From: Sextonia rubra
Taxonomy: Eukaryota > Streptophyta > Magnoliopsida > Laurales > Lauraceae
Assembly: GCA_037013555.1 (NCBI GenBank)
Contig: JASUAD010000023.1
Coordinates: 5,766,001 to 5,830,000, forward strand
DNA length: 64,000 nt
Direction of reading: 5' to 3'
Position 1 is the stretch's first letter, and every line of letters begins with the position of its first letter. The position numbers and the translations under genes were made by a program. Below the pieces are notes generated by a model. That model saw only the letters and a list, made by a program, of their open reading frames with translations. It was not told where the DNA came from and did not search any database. Below, one piece after another: positions 21,878-33,000 of this stretch.

Positions 21878-24800
21878 TGTAAAGACTTGACCGACAATTA
21901 TATTTATTTAGGAATAATTAAAGGCAATTAGGGGTAATTAATTATGATCATTGATTTTTATGGGTGATTCATAAGTGGAACAGCTTAATTTTGGGGTTAG
22001 AATATGTTTTGAATAGCTTTGGGAGGTTTAGAGAGCGTTTGGGCCAAGTCAAATAACGTTAAGGCCAATTTGTAAATTCAAAAAATTTATAGGGACTATA
22101 TGTAATTTGTGAAAATTTCTATTTTGAGTCCATTTGATAGATAAAGGCAATTCGGAGTCATTTAGCCCATCATTTAATTGAAATTCAATCTCTAAGGGCA
22201 AAAAAGTCAAGCCTCAAAAATTAAGTCAAAATTCCAACTTCTCTAAACCATGCTAAATGTGGGCTCATTAAAAAGCTAGTTTAAATTCATAAACTTTTGT
22301 CTCTTGTAGTGTCGTGATTTGGCCTACGGATCTCAAGTTATAGCTCGCATAAGAAGTTTAAGTTGCGGGCTACACTCATACCTTAATAAATATAACGTCC
22401 CTCTTTTCTTCCTTATTTCTTCCTCCCTCCCGTTGCAGCACGCCCCAGCCACCCCTAACAGCACCTTCTCCTCTTTTTTCACCCTCTTTCTCTACCCAAC
22501 CTCCACCAAATGCAAGCCACTTCAACATTTGACTCCACCAACCTTTTCCCCTTGGGTTCCTCTCTCTATAAACCCCATTTTCATGCAAATCCAAGATTGG
22601 TAGGCCCCTCCTTGAGGCAACTTTTGCCGTTAGCAATGGTAAAGGTAAGATCTCCTCTTCCTTCTTCAAGATTCTTGTAAATTAAGCCGAAGAGGTCCCA
22701 TATTCCAACATGCAATGCTTTTCTCCAAGTAGTCATTACTTTTTTCTTTTGTCTTTATTTATGGGATATTTGGGGATTTTTGTGCTTAGGTTGATCCCAT
22801 TAGATTTGAGAGCTTTAGAAGATTGTTTTAGACCATTCAAGTTGAGGCAAGTGGTTAAATTCAATATAAGTATGCATTGCATTGTCTAAGCATGACTCAT
22901 GTATTCTATTCTAGTTTGCTTCTTAATGATTAATGGTTTTATCATGCAATTTGGTTGTTTTGGACTCTCATATTAATGGTTAATTTAGGCCTAAAGAGGC
23001 TCCAAAATATGCCCAATAACAACTCCAAGGATTGGCCAAAGATGGGAGAATTTTGGGCCTTAATGGGAAAATGGAATGGGTAGTGACCAAATCAAATCAT
23101 TCACTGCCTTCTAGCAATGACTAAGTAGGCTTGGGTTTAGTGATCGAATTAGTCACTGTCCCCCTACAGTGACCAAATAAGGTAGGTCATTAACCGAGCA
23201 ACCTATTTTTGAGGGCCTTCTTGCCCTTTCTTTTTGGCTCCTTTCTCCCACTTTTTGAGACACAATTCTTGGACAGTTAAGGTATTAAATTAGGAGTTAA
23301 AATGCCCCTCAAATATGCCAACTAAGGGTTCTAAATAGATGTAATTCTCAAGTAGAACTGCTTAAACTAGGCTTAGGTGCTATGATCACCACCTGGACTT
23401 GGACCACACCCCAAACTTCAAATTTAGAAGTTTGAAATGGTGGACACCCTTGGGTTGGTTTGGAGGCAAGGGTGGAATGTTCATGAACCGAATGTAGACC
23501 ATTTAAGTCCTAATGATGTCACCCACATGATTGAACATCAAGGTGAACATGAAATCAACATTAAGACCTTAAATGTATGTAATGAAGTTTCGTGAATACT
23601 CTACCACGCCAAAGATAACTCTTAGACCTAAATTGGATATTAGGTTGTATTATCTTGCTTGTACAAGCTTCTTTCACCCTTTTTCACTGTACTACACTCA
23701 CTTTCACTCTAATTACCCCCTTACCCTCTCCATACCCAAACTTGATGGGATGGTTAGGTTCTGAAGTCACACAAGGAATGACGTCCGACATTCGTGCTGG
23801 GTCGAAGACCATTGCCTGACTAGATCTTAGGTTAGAGTGTAGCAAGGACTGGTAGGGGAGTGTTGCGCATCGTGACCACCCTCAAACATTGGATCCACAT
23901 TATACCTTTTTACTCATTTTAGGGCATGTAATTCCATGCTAGAATGTTTTGTTTTGATATCTAGAACTTAGGGTTTCTTTCGATCCTGTTTTCAACCAAA
24001 GTTCAGGTAATGGACCATTTTAAATGGAAAAGAGCCAATTTTACCATTATAACCCAAAAATTGTGCAAATGCCTTACTTGACTTTACAAGTAACATATTG
24101 CTACTATTATGTACCATACAATTATAATTAACATTGAGGACTATTCAAATGGATACTGTGGCTTATGTTATGAATATTGCTTTGGGAATAGGTCCTCTCT
24201 TCAGTACTGCTCCCTGATGAGCCCCATTCCCATTCATCACCACTTGGCTTTGACCCTGGTTTGGTTAGGCCAAACCGGGTCTTGGGTTTTACTGTTTATT
24301 ACACATCTGCAGATGGTCTCTGTTCACCCCTAAGGCTTCAAATAGGAGGGATTATTTCTTATTGCCATATCTCCAGTTTGCAGTAGCGGTCGGAGTGTAC
24401 TGTGTTTGGCATGTACTGCAGTATCATTGTTCTTGTTGTGTCATTGTCACGTATGTGTATTGTGATGTAGAATATAGCTAATGTGGTTTGCCAAACTAGT
24501 TATTCTTGTGAAACCCCATCCCCACTAAGGATAGTTCATTGAGGCAAGATCAAGGCAGAGCTAAAGTGCACGTACCTTTGAGCCAAGATGCAGAACAAAC
24601 TAGGCGTGGTAAGGGGTAATGAATCAGCCATACTTACTTTCATATCATGATTCTTATATTCTTATTGTGTTACAATGTTGCACAACCTGCCTAGTTTAAC
24701 TTGTTCTTTACCCTCATATGATCTTATTATCATGATATATATTCTATATTGCTGCATCGTATTGGATATTGTCTTTAATCTCTTTCCAGATCGTCATATC

Positions 24801-25358
24801 TAACTCAATCACCTTATATTTAGGTATTGACACCCTTGCTTTGGGCTAGAGTGGGATGAGGTTATGGAGCCAAAGGTACTTTTGAGTATGTTGGTGCCAC
24901 TGATGTCGCTTAGATGTCCGTTGGGCACTAGAGCTACGTTGCATCTTAGGGGAGAGTATTTGTACTTAGCTTGTTATTTTGTTGTGGCTGCTGCTAGCCC
25001 TTTTTCTTAGGAATTTTAATGAATTAGCTTTACTATTGTAATTAATGTCCCCTTTTTAATTGTAACTTGAATATTTTGGGTAATGAATTATTCCGGTTAC
25101 TTGTCTGGCTCTATATTTGTGAGATTCATGGTTTTAAGTTTGTTGTTTCATGTAACATTGCTAAGTATGAAATCCGCATTGGGTTGCAACACGGAATTCG
25201 AAGGCCATGGACTTTAAGTCGCAATATCATGAAGGCTTCCTTGAATGATTTAGGTAAGTGATGGAACTTCTCCTCACTCGACCAACTCCTAGAGATTCAA
25301 ACACACTAACACCCCATTATTAAATTCTAATTTGATGCCTCGGTTTGAGGGCGCGATA
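21878..25358 (+). mobile_element. Solo LTR of the long-LTR gypsy family (copy 2)
   Basis: A 3,481-bp LTR starting tgtaaagacttgaccgac and ending 'cggtttgagggcgcgata'. The flanks are atgat (21873-21877) and aggat (25359-25363), a duplication with one mismatch. Removing the LTR and one flank rejoins the host RT frame exactly. LTR sequence around 22400-22700 is pyrimidine-rich and produces spurious open frames on both strands. No internal domain remains. Confidence 0.85.
23078..23205. repeat. Palindromic motif cluster in LTR copy 2
   Basis: The clearest hairpin has arms GTCACTGT (23152-23159) and ACAGTGAC (23166-23173) around a six-base CCCCCT loop. Variants 'gtagtgacc', 'ttcactgcc' and 'tagtgatcg' lie upstream. 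Confidence 0.75.
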
Positions 25359-25609
25359 AGGATCTTTTAGACAATGGTTTCATTTACCCTGGTGTTTTTC
25401 ATTGGGGGAGCTTTGATGTTGTTCTAAATAAGAAAGATGGCACCTTTTGGATGTGTATTGATTATAGAATGTTGAACCAAGTGACTATTAAGAACAAACA
25501 TCGATGGCCTTATATTAATGAGTTCTTTGATTAACTTCGGGGTGCAGCACATCTTTCTAAAATTAACTTAAGGTCTAGTTATCATCAGCTTAGAGTCTAA
25601 GAGCAAGAT
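25359..25609 (+). pseudogene. Gypsy RT, fingers region
   Basis: Reads LLDNGFIYPGVFHWGSFDVV, NKKDGTFWMCIDYRMLNQVT and LRSSYHQLRV, that is, RT motifs from the 'KG(F/Y)I.PS..PWG' block to the 'DLRSGYHQ' block. The motif-2 region KKDG...MCIDYR is intact. A TAA replaces a codon near 25533 and a TAA lies at 25598. It is interrupted at the AAGAT duplication by the complete chromovirus. Confidence 0.88.
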
Positions 25610-25967
25610 TGATATAGGCTAGAACAATGGTCCATATTTGAAAGTTTACACCTGCATGCCCAAGTCTAACGCCCAGCGCTTTATTAGTAATAGTTGTTTT
25701 CTTAAGTTTTAGAAATTGCTTTTATATTTTAATTAGGACTCCTTATTTGGATTGAACTAGTTTGTTTCTTTATTTGGAGAGTAGTTTAGTTATAAATAGA
25801 TGTAATCCTTCTCATAGATAGATTACATTATTATTGATTTAAGATTTTAGTTTTCTTCTCCCTGTAAGTTGAATTCATGTGTTTGGTGTGAGACCTAAAC
25901 AAATTATTCTAAGCCTTTTGGCTTGGAGAATAGCCTGTTGGCTATTCTTCTTCTTTGTGCTGCTTCA
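25610..25967 (+). repeat. 5' LTR of the short-LTR chromovirus
   Basis: Begins tgatataggctagaac and ends 'ctttgtgctgcttca'. It matches 31479-31857 over its length and carries a TATA-like 'tataaatagatgtaatcc' near 25790. It is shorter than the 3' copy mainly through a gap after 'gcccagcgct'. Confidence 0.92.
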
Positions 25968-25969
25968 GT

Positions 25970-25982
25970 TGGTATTAGAGCA
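25970..25982 (+). other. Primer-binding site
   Basis: TGGTATTAGAGCA lies two bases after the 5' LTR. It is one transition away from the initiator-Met tRNA complement TGGTATCAGAGC used by many plant LTR elements. Confidence 0.8.
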
Positions 25983-26835
25983 GAGATCTGTACTCCAGTC
26001 ACTACTCCGATCGCCGATTAGAGGTAACTCAGATACCCCATCTCCTTCTTTTCGTTACTGCCATCCATCCTCATCTTCATTCATTGCCATCACCATCCCT
26101 GCATCCAGAACCCTCCTCGAGCCCACAGCCCCCTCACTGACACCCTCTCTCTTTTACCCTAACTCCTACAGGAACCCTAACCAAACGCCACACCCAGACC
26201 CATCCTTCCATTCCTTCCTTCATCCTCATCTCCCCCATTCCACGACAACCTACCCGACCCCTAAACACGCACTTCCTAAAACCAAACCCCTCTCTCGAAC
26301 CCACTTCCCAAAATCCTAACAGATCATCCACCTTAACCAAATCCCTTTTCTCCAACACTTTGCCCTTCAGTTCCTTAGTCCCCAAATCAGCCAAAAAGAA
26401 AAAGGAGGCAACGAAAGGAGAAATAGAGAAGAGAGAGACGAGAGATCTGTGATAGAGGGTGTACCATGCACCGGTGCTCGCCCACACCACAACTGTACAT
26501 CGCCGCTACCCGTTGTGGCTATCGCCGCTGTCTATTATCGCTTTCCTTTTCATCATTCGGCCACTCCATTACTCCACTACTCCCTCCTTTCCTGACGAGG
26601 TCGAGTTGAAAAAACCAAAAGCGTTTCGATCCTTTTATTTCTTTTTTTCTTTCTTTCACTTGCTCTCAGGTCCCTCTCGGACCACCAACCCAGCTAATAG
26701 CCAGGCCCACCTTTTGGGCCTCCTTCTAGGTCCGTCTCCTTCCAGGTCAATTTCAACCATTCGGTCAAAAAAGAATCAGCAAATTTTAAAGGCAAATTCA
26801 CTAACCGTCTATAGGATGCTTATATCACAAAGTTG

Positions 26836-27633
26836 ATGGGCAGAATGGGTCGACTTGAAAAGATTGTTAATGCCAGACAACAGACTCCAGTCCACAAGGT
26901 AATAAAACTAATGGCAAAACTGAATCTTCTAGCAATGACAAAGGAAAAAGATCCTTAGGCAGAAGCTATACCACAATTAGAGCACTTTGTTGTCGGCAAG
27001 CCTCAAGAGACTTGTCGATAGTTTATTGAACGCATGATGAAAGACTTTGCCTATGATGACTATCCTGGCCGCCGAGATGACATCACAAAAAAGGTAAATG
27101 TCGATGTTCCTGACTTTTACGGGCACACGAACATCAAGGTCTTCACTGACTAGATTAGGGAACTTGAGGATTATTTTGAGTGGTACAATATGGATGGAGA
27201 CAAACATGTTCCCTTTGTGAAAATAAAGTTAAAAGGTGCAGCACGCATTTGGTGGCGAAGTATAGATGAGAGAAATGCCACTCATGGGAGACGCCCTATT
27301 AACACCTTGGATGAGATAAAAGAAAAGCTTGAAGATAAATATCTACCAATTGATTATGTTGATTCCCTTTTTGATGAACTAGTTAATTATAAACAAGGGA
27401 ACTCCACTGTGGATGAATTCATAGAGCGGTTCTACGATCTCATGGTACAATGCAAAGTGTCCAAACAAGATCACCAAGCAATTACAAGGTATAAGAAAGG
27501 CCTTCGTCAAGATATTCAGAGAGAATTGACTACCCTTAATTTCCACAGGACTGAGGAAGTTCATCGTATGGCTTTTCGCGTTGAAGAGAAGTTACGATCT
27601 CCCCATTCACAGCATTTTGGAGAACCTTTTTAG
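26836..27633 (+). pseudogene. Chromovirus gag
   Basis: Starting at the ATG at 26836 (MGRMGRLEKIVNARQ), the reading passes stops at about 26956, 27019 and 27151 and then runs open from 27190 to 27633. The open part holds the retrotransposon Gag core: ARIWWRSIDERNATHGRRPI, LDEIKEKLEDKYLPIDYVDS, VDEFIERFYDLMVQC and RYKKGLRQDIQRELTTLNF. It would form the particle shell. A degenerate zinc knuckle follows at 27799-27855. Confidence 0.9.
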
Positions 27634-27798
27634 AGGAGAAACTCCGATATGACCTCTCAGCAGGTCGCTCCTTCACAAAGTTCCAATAGGCAAGCTCCAT
27701 AGCACAATTTTAATAGGCAAGTACACCCTCAAAATCAAGCATGACCTCCTCCAAACAATGCAAATAAAGGAAAGAATGTCAGTACTTCTTAGCCAAAG

Positions 27799-27855
27799 CA
27801 AGACATCACTTACTTTCGATGCAAAGGCAAAGGTCATTATCCATCGGAATACCCA
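27799..27855 (+). pseudogene. Zinc knuckle of chromovirus gag, mutated
   Basis: The frame reads YFRCKGKGHYPSEYP, where the family has CFRCKGKGHYASECP. The first and last Cys are both Tyr (TGC to TAC), so the CCHC nucleic-acid-binding knuckle is destroyed by two G-to-A changes. Confidence 0.8.
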
Positions 27856-28096
27856 AGTACAAAAAGTCTTCATTATGCACAAATGAGGAAGAAGGTTATG
27901 AATCAGAGCCTGTTGATGAAGCATATGATGTTGAAACTCCATATAACAATCCTGAGCTCCCCCTAAGGAAGAAGATCATTCTTTCTATCAAGGTGGCACA
28001 GAAGGTCAAGTTTTATTTATTCGTCGCCTTTTTGTCACTGTTGAGCGGGAAGCGGAAGATTGGAGATGAACCACCATATTTTGCACCACGGCAACA

Positions 28097-28612
28097 AGTT
28101 GTGATAGATTATGCAATCTGGTCATTAATGGTGGAAGTGAAATGAATGTGGTATCCCAAAAAGTAATTGATAAGCTAAAACTTCCAATGGAAATACATCC
28201 GAAGCCATACAAAGTGTCTTGGGTAAATGACACAGTAATACCGACGATGAAAAAGTGTTAGGTAACATTTAAAATTAGTGGTTGTAAAGATTCTATTTGG
28301 TGTGACATTATTCCTATGAATGTTACTCATATTTTGCTAGGAAGACCTTGGTGCTTTAATAACAAGGTACAAAGTGATGAAGAAGCTAATACTGATACTT
28401 TCAAGTATCAGGGCAGAAAAGTCACTCTTCTCCCGCATAAACCACCAATCGCTTCAGAAAAGCGAACCTCCTCCACCCCGGCAAAGAAACCAACACTATA
28501 TTCTGATTCTCGCATTCTTTCTATGTGCAAATTTGAATCAAAAAGCCAAGAACAAGGAAATGTTTATGCTCTTGTTCCAAAAGAATTTAAGGAGGTAGAT
28601 GATACACAATAG
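28097..28612 (+). pseudogene. Chromovirus protease and linker
   Basis: The protease core reads CNLVINGGSEMNVVSQKVID; the active-site motif is INGGS rather than IDGGS, so the catalytic Asp is Asn. It continues with KLPMEIHPKPYKVSWVNDT and MNVTHILLGRPWCFNNKVQS, the flap and ILLGRPW signature. A TAG splits the region at about 28260. The linker to RT follows to the stop at 28610. Confidence 0.88.
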
Positions 28613-28639
28613 GTTTCTATACCACCAGAGATCAATCCT

Positions 28640-29960
28640 TGCTTCATGATTTTTCCGACTTTATTCTAAAAGAGCTTCCTAAAGAGCTTTTACCTATAAG
28701 GGACATTCAATATGCTATTGATTTAATCCCAAGTTCTTCCTTCCCTAATCTACCTGCTTATTGCATGAGTCGAATTGAACATGTCAAATTGCAACAACAG
28801 GTTGAAGACTTATTCTAGAAGGGTTATATCCGAGAAAGCATGAATCCTTGTGCAGTTCCAGCTCTCTTAACACCAAAGAAAGATGGTTCTCGGTGAATGT
28901 GTGTCGATTGCTGAGCAATCAACAAGATCACCATTAAGTATCGGTTTCCGATTCCCCCAGTGGATGACATGCTTGATATGATGGCCGGTTTATCCGTCTT
29001 CTCCAAGATTGATCTTAGAAGTGGATATCATCAAATTCTTGTTTTCGTCAAGAGATGAATGGAAAACTATATTCAAAACTAAAGATGGATTATACGAATG
29101 GTTGGTTATGCCATTCTATTTATCCAATGCTCCCAGTACTTTTAAGAGAGTGATGACTCAGCTTTTACGGCCTTTTTTCAGCAAATTTTTTATAGTATAT
29201 TTCGATGATATCTTGATCTTCAGCAAATCCAAAGAAGCTCATCTCAACCATCTGAGGTATGTCATGTGTACATTTCATAAAGAAAAATTTTACATTAATT
29301 GGAAGAAGTGTACTTTTTTAGTTCCAAAGTTCTATTTTTAGGCTTTGTTATATCCGCCCAAGGGGTAGAAGTTGATCCAGAGAAAATCAAAGCGATCATT
29401 GATTGGCCCCTTCCTAAAATGTATTCAAAAAGTTAGAAGCTTTCATGGATTGGCCCCTTTCTATAGGAGATTTATTCGTAATTTCAGTTCAATCATGGCT
29501 CCTATCACCGATTACATGAAGATAGTAGATTTCACTTGGACAAAGGCAGCCTTTTGGGCTTTTGAACAAATTAAGAAGAAAATGACCGAAGTACCTGTTT
29601 TAAATCTTCCTAACTTTAAAAAAGTCTTCAAAGTCAGTTGTGATGCTTCATAAGTAAGTGTTGGTGGAGTTTTTAGTCAAGATGGTCATCCAATTGCTTA
29701 CTTTAGTGAAAACTTGAATGACTCTCGCAAAAAAGTGCTCGCCCTATGATCTGGAATATTATACAGTTGTCCAAGCTCTACATTATTGGCGCCATTATTT
29801 GATTGGGCGAGAGTTTGTCTTGTATTCTGATTACGAAGCTTTGCAACATCTAAATTCTTAAAAGAAGATGAGCACCAATCGTATCAAATGGAGTACATAT
29901 TTACAGGAGTTTTCATTTGTTCTGCACCATAAATCTGGAACAGAAAATAAAGTTGCCGAG
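28640..29960 (+). pseudogene. Chromovirus reverse transcriptase and RNase H
   Basis: RT starts FSDFILKELPKELLPIRDIQ and IEHVKLQQQVEDLF, then KKDGSR, RFPIPPVDDMLDMMAGLSVF and SKIDLRSGYHQI. After a frame change it reads DEWKTIFKTKDGLYEWLVMP, and the active site is VYFDDILIFS (codons 29198-29209), with both Asp intact. The connection domain (29341-29653) has YRRFIRNFSSIMAPITDY, and RNase H begins FKKVFKVSCDAS. Stops and at least two frameshifts (about 29030 and 29350) disable it. Confidence 0.92.
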
Positions 29961-30004
29961 TCGATCTCACATTCTCACAACCATTTCTTTTACAGTTCCA
30001 GGCT

Positions 30005-30990
30005 TTGAAGATCCGAAATTACAACTATCATGACTTTGGTCAGATTTACACAGATCTTCTAAATAGTGAGTTTTCTGAACATCCGAAATTTTCTCTTCAT
30101 GATGGTTATCTATTTTGTGGAAATCAATTATGTTTGCCAGTTACATCTATTAGAGAGTTTGTCCTACGTGAATTATATGGTGGTGGATGTAGTGGAGATC
30201 TCGGACGTGATAAAACATTGGCTATTGCAGAAGATCACTTTTTTTGGCCACGTTTGAAAACAGATGTTGCTCGAATTTGCGACTTATGTAGAGTATGCCA
30301 ACTGGCAAAAGGATAAAAGAAGAACACTAGTTTATATCAACCCCATCCTATTCCACATGAACCATGGCAAGATCTAAGTATGGATTTTGTCCTGGGTTTA
30401 CCCAAAATAGCAAAGAAAGTAGACTCAATATTTGTTGTCGTTGATTGTTTTTCCAAGATGGCACATTTTATTTTATTCCATGTTCTCACACATCAAATGC
30501 AAAGAAAATTGCTACTTTTTTCTTTAAAGAGGTAGTTCGTCTGCATGGTCTTCCCAAGACAATTGTGTCTGACAGAGATACAAATTCATGAGTTTCTTCT
30601 AGAAAACTTTATGGCACATGATGCACAGAAAGCTCCAATATTCCATTGCGTACCATCCATAAACTAATGGCCAAACAGAGGTTATCAACAAGAGTTTAGG
30701 AAATCTTCTTTGATGTCTTATTAGAGATCATATCACTCGTGGGATCTTATTTTACCCGTGGCGGAGTTCGCTTATAATAATTTTGGCAAAACAACCACTA
30801 GAAGATTGCCATTTAAAGTTGTTACTGGTTTGAAGCCACGTATTCCTATTGACTTAAGCCTATTACCAATTGATGCAAGGGCAAGTCAAGAAGCTGGACA
30901 ATTTGCACAACACATGAAGCAAGTCCATGATGAAGTTTGCCAACAAATTGCTACACGTACCGAGACTTACAAGAAGCATACAGATTCATA
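30005..30990 (+). pseudogene. Chromovirus integrase
   Basis: The zinc-finger part (30005-30316) reads FVLRELYGGGCSGDLGRDKT and then ICDLCRVCQLAKG; the CxxC pair is kept, but the two His of the HHCC finger are replaced (Tyr and Asp positions). The core has LSMDFVLGLPK and VDSIFVVVDCFSKMAHFI, so the first catalytic Asp is seen, then breaks. The end (30758-30991) is VAEFAYNNFGKTTTRRLPFK, the usual C-terminal core signature. Confidence 0.9.
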
Positions 30991-30999
30991 GCGACATCA

Positions 31000-31440
31000 T
31001 ATTGAATTTGATGAAGGAGACATGGTCATAATTCGTTTGAAACTGGAATGATTTCTTATAGGAAAATACAAAAAGTTACACCCAACAAGTGCAGGACCAT
31101 TCAAGATTCTAAAGAAAATTAGTTCCAATGCATATATTCTAGACCTTCCTTCGGACATGCATATAAGCTCCACATTTAATGTTGAAGATTTGACAATTTA
31201 TCATGGTCATCATGCAGATGAATCTTTTGAAGAACAAGCTTTTCGGCTTCCCATCAATCCATATCCTCTAGAAGAAATTGAAGTTGCTTTTGATGATCAA
31301 CTTGTTTCCACGAAGAATGGCTAACTACACAAGTTCTTGGTCAAGTGGAAATGAAAACAATTCTCCGAAGCAACATGGATTACAGCTACTGACTTTCAGC
31401 AACTCAATCCAGATCTATATGAGAATACCAAGCTAAAAAC
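31000..31440 (+). pseudogene. Chromovirus GPY/F module and chromodomain
   Basis: The GPY/F-like stretch reads HPTSAGPFKILKKISSNAYI and DLPSDMHISSTFNVEDLTIY. The chromodomain follows: FLVKWK, QFSEATWITATDFQQLNPDL, after a TAA near 31323. Chromodomains of this group recognise methylated histone H3 or related marks and bias integration to heterochromatin, in keeping with the neighbourhood. Confidence 0.85.
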
Positions 31441-31478
31441 TTGCTGGAGTCAAGTTTTTTCAAGCCAGGGCAAGCTAA

Positions 31479-31857
31479 TGTAGTCCAGACCAATGGGCCA
31501 CGTTTGAAAGTTTATACCCGCAAGCCCAAGTCTAAAGCCCAGCACTAAAAATTGATTAATAATTTATTTTATTAGTAATAATTGCTTTCTTAAGTTTTAG
31601 AAATTGCTTTTATATTTTATTTAGGACTCCTTGTTTGGATTGAACTAGTTTCTTTCTTTATTTGGAGAGTAGTTTAGTTATAAATAGATGTAATCCTTTC
31701 TCATGAAACAGACTATATTATTATTGAATTGAGATTTTAGTTTTATTCTCCTTGTAGGTTGAATTCCTGTCTTTGGTGTGAGACCTAAGCAGATTATCCT
31801 AAGCCTTTTCGATTGGAGAATAGCCCGTTGGCTTTTCTTTTTCTTCGTGCTGCTTCA
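31479..31857 (+). repeat. 3' LTR of the short-LTR chromovirus
   Basis: Begins tgtagtccagaccaatggg and ends 'cttcgtgctgcttca', followed by AAGAT. Same TATA context as the 5' LTR at about 31680. No convincing polypurine tract precedes it; 'caagccagggcaagctaa' stands in that place. Confidence 0.92.
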
Positions 31858-32885
31858 AAGATGTTCCAAAATAACTTTCAGGACCAGATATGGATATTAT
31901 GAGTTCTTAGTCTTGCCTTTTGGATTGATAAATGCTCTAAGTGTATTTATGACTTTGATGAATAAGATCTTTGCTCCATTCTTAGGCTAGTTTGTCGTTG
32001 TACTTTTTAATGATATCTTGGTGCATTCTAAATTAGTAGATGAGCATGCTAGTCATTCAAGAACTTTTCTATAGTTATTAAGGGAGTGTCAGTTGTATGC
32101 TAAGTTGGAGAAGTGTAAGTTCTAGTTAGAGTAGGTTGCCTTTCTAGGCCATATCATTTCTAGAGATGGGCTTCCAGTTGATCCAGCTAAGATTGCGTCT
32201 AGTATTAGTTGGAGGAGTCGGAAGACTGTTGTAGAGATATAGAGCTTTCTAGGCCTTATAAGTTACTATTGCAGATTTGTTAAGGACTTTTGGAAGATCT
32301 TAACTCTACTTAATAAGTTGACTTGGAAGAATGCTCCTTGTATATGGGCAAACGAGTGTGAGTCTATTTTCCAATTCCTTAAAGAGAGTTTACTACAGCA
32401 CTAATGTAATCTTTAGTGAACGGCAACGGAGGATTTGTTAAATATTCATATGCTTCTAAGGTTGGTTTGGAATGCATGGTTACATAGAATGGCAAGGTTA
32501 TTACCTATGGCTCTAGGCAGTTTAAGCAACATGAGAAGAAATATGCCACCCATGATCTTCAGTTGGCACAACTATTGTGTTTACTTTGAAGATACGGAGA
32601 CATTATCTATACGGAGAGGGATTTGAGGTACACTCAGACCATCATAGCTTGCAGCGTATCTATTTTCCCTGCAAGATTTGAATATGAGGCAGCACTGCTG
32701 TTTATAGTTTTCTGAGGACTATGATTTTCCTATTAGATATTTTCCTAGCAAAGGTGATGTGGTGGCAGATGCTTTGAGCAAAAAGTTGGTGACTTTAGGA
32801 GCTCTATGTTGTGAATGGTCTCTTGTTCAGGAATTCAGGGACTTGGAGGTCGAGTCGAATTCATCAGTGACAAGGTGATGATTAC
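31858..32885 (+). pseudogene. Long-LTR gypsy RT palm, connection and RNase H
   Basis: The frame interrupted at 25609 resumes as ITFRTRYGYYEFLVLPFGLI, then VVVLFNDILVHS, where the family has VFIDDILVYS; the first catalytic Asp of the YxDD-type box is Asn. The connection reads VAFLGHIISRDGLPVDPAKI and SFLGLISYYCRFVKDF. RNase H (32400-32870) reads YADASKVGLECMVT-like, then QFKQHEKKYATHDLQLAQLL across stops. The region ends at a 55-bp duplication. Confidence 0.88.
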
Positions 32886-32890
32886 AGCAA

Positions 32891-33000
32891 TATTTATTTA
32901 CGAGCCAGTATTGATTCAGCAAATTAAAGACAGATATTTTGTGTGTATTTATTTACGAGCCAGTATTGATTTAGCAAATTAAAAACAGATATTTTGTGTG
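32891..33000. repeat. 55-bp tandem duplication at an insertion junction
   Basis: 32891-32945 and 32946-33000 are the same 55 bases ('tatttatttacgagccagta' ...) with two differences, C to T and G to A. It falls exactly where the gypsy pol frame stops and the WAT1-containing segment starts. Confidence 0.9.

Larger units (their letters stand above)
25610..31857 (+). mobile_element. Complete short-LTR chromovirus (Ty3/gypsy), 6.2 kb
   Basis: Both LTRs (25610-25967 and 31479-31857), a PBS, gag, zinc knuckle, protease, RT, RNase H, integrase and chromodomain are present in order, with an exact AAGAT duplication at 25605-25609 and 31858-31862. LTR length and the chromodomain ending 'FQQLNPDLYE' suggest the Galadriel or Reina group of chromoviruses. 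The two LTRs differ at many positions and by indels, so the insertion is old. Stops occur throughout. It sits inside the RT of the long-LTR gypsy element. Confidence 0.93.

Noticed and set aside
25970..25982. PBS-like words considered as tRNA genes
   Set aside because: Only the 12-13 bases complementary to a tRNA 3' end are present; there are no A and B box promoters and no cloverleaf.
25879..26836. Three overlapping open frames of 118-146 codons (plus and minus)
   Set aside because: They cover the LTR end, PBS and pyrimidine-rich leader of the chromovirus. The peptide is Pro/Ser/His-rich and of low complexity; gag starts later.
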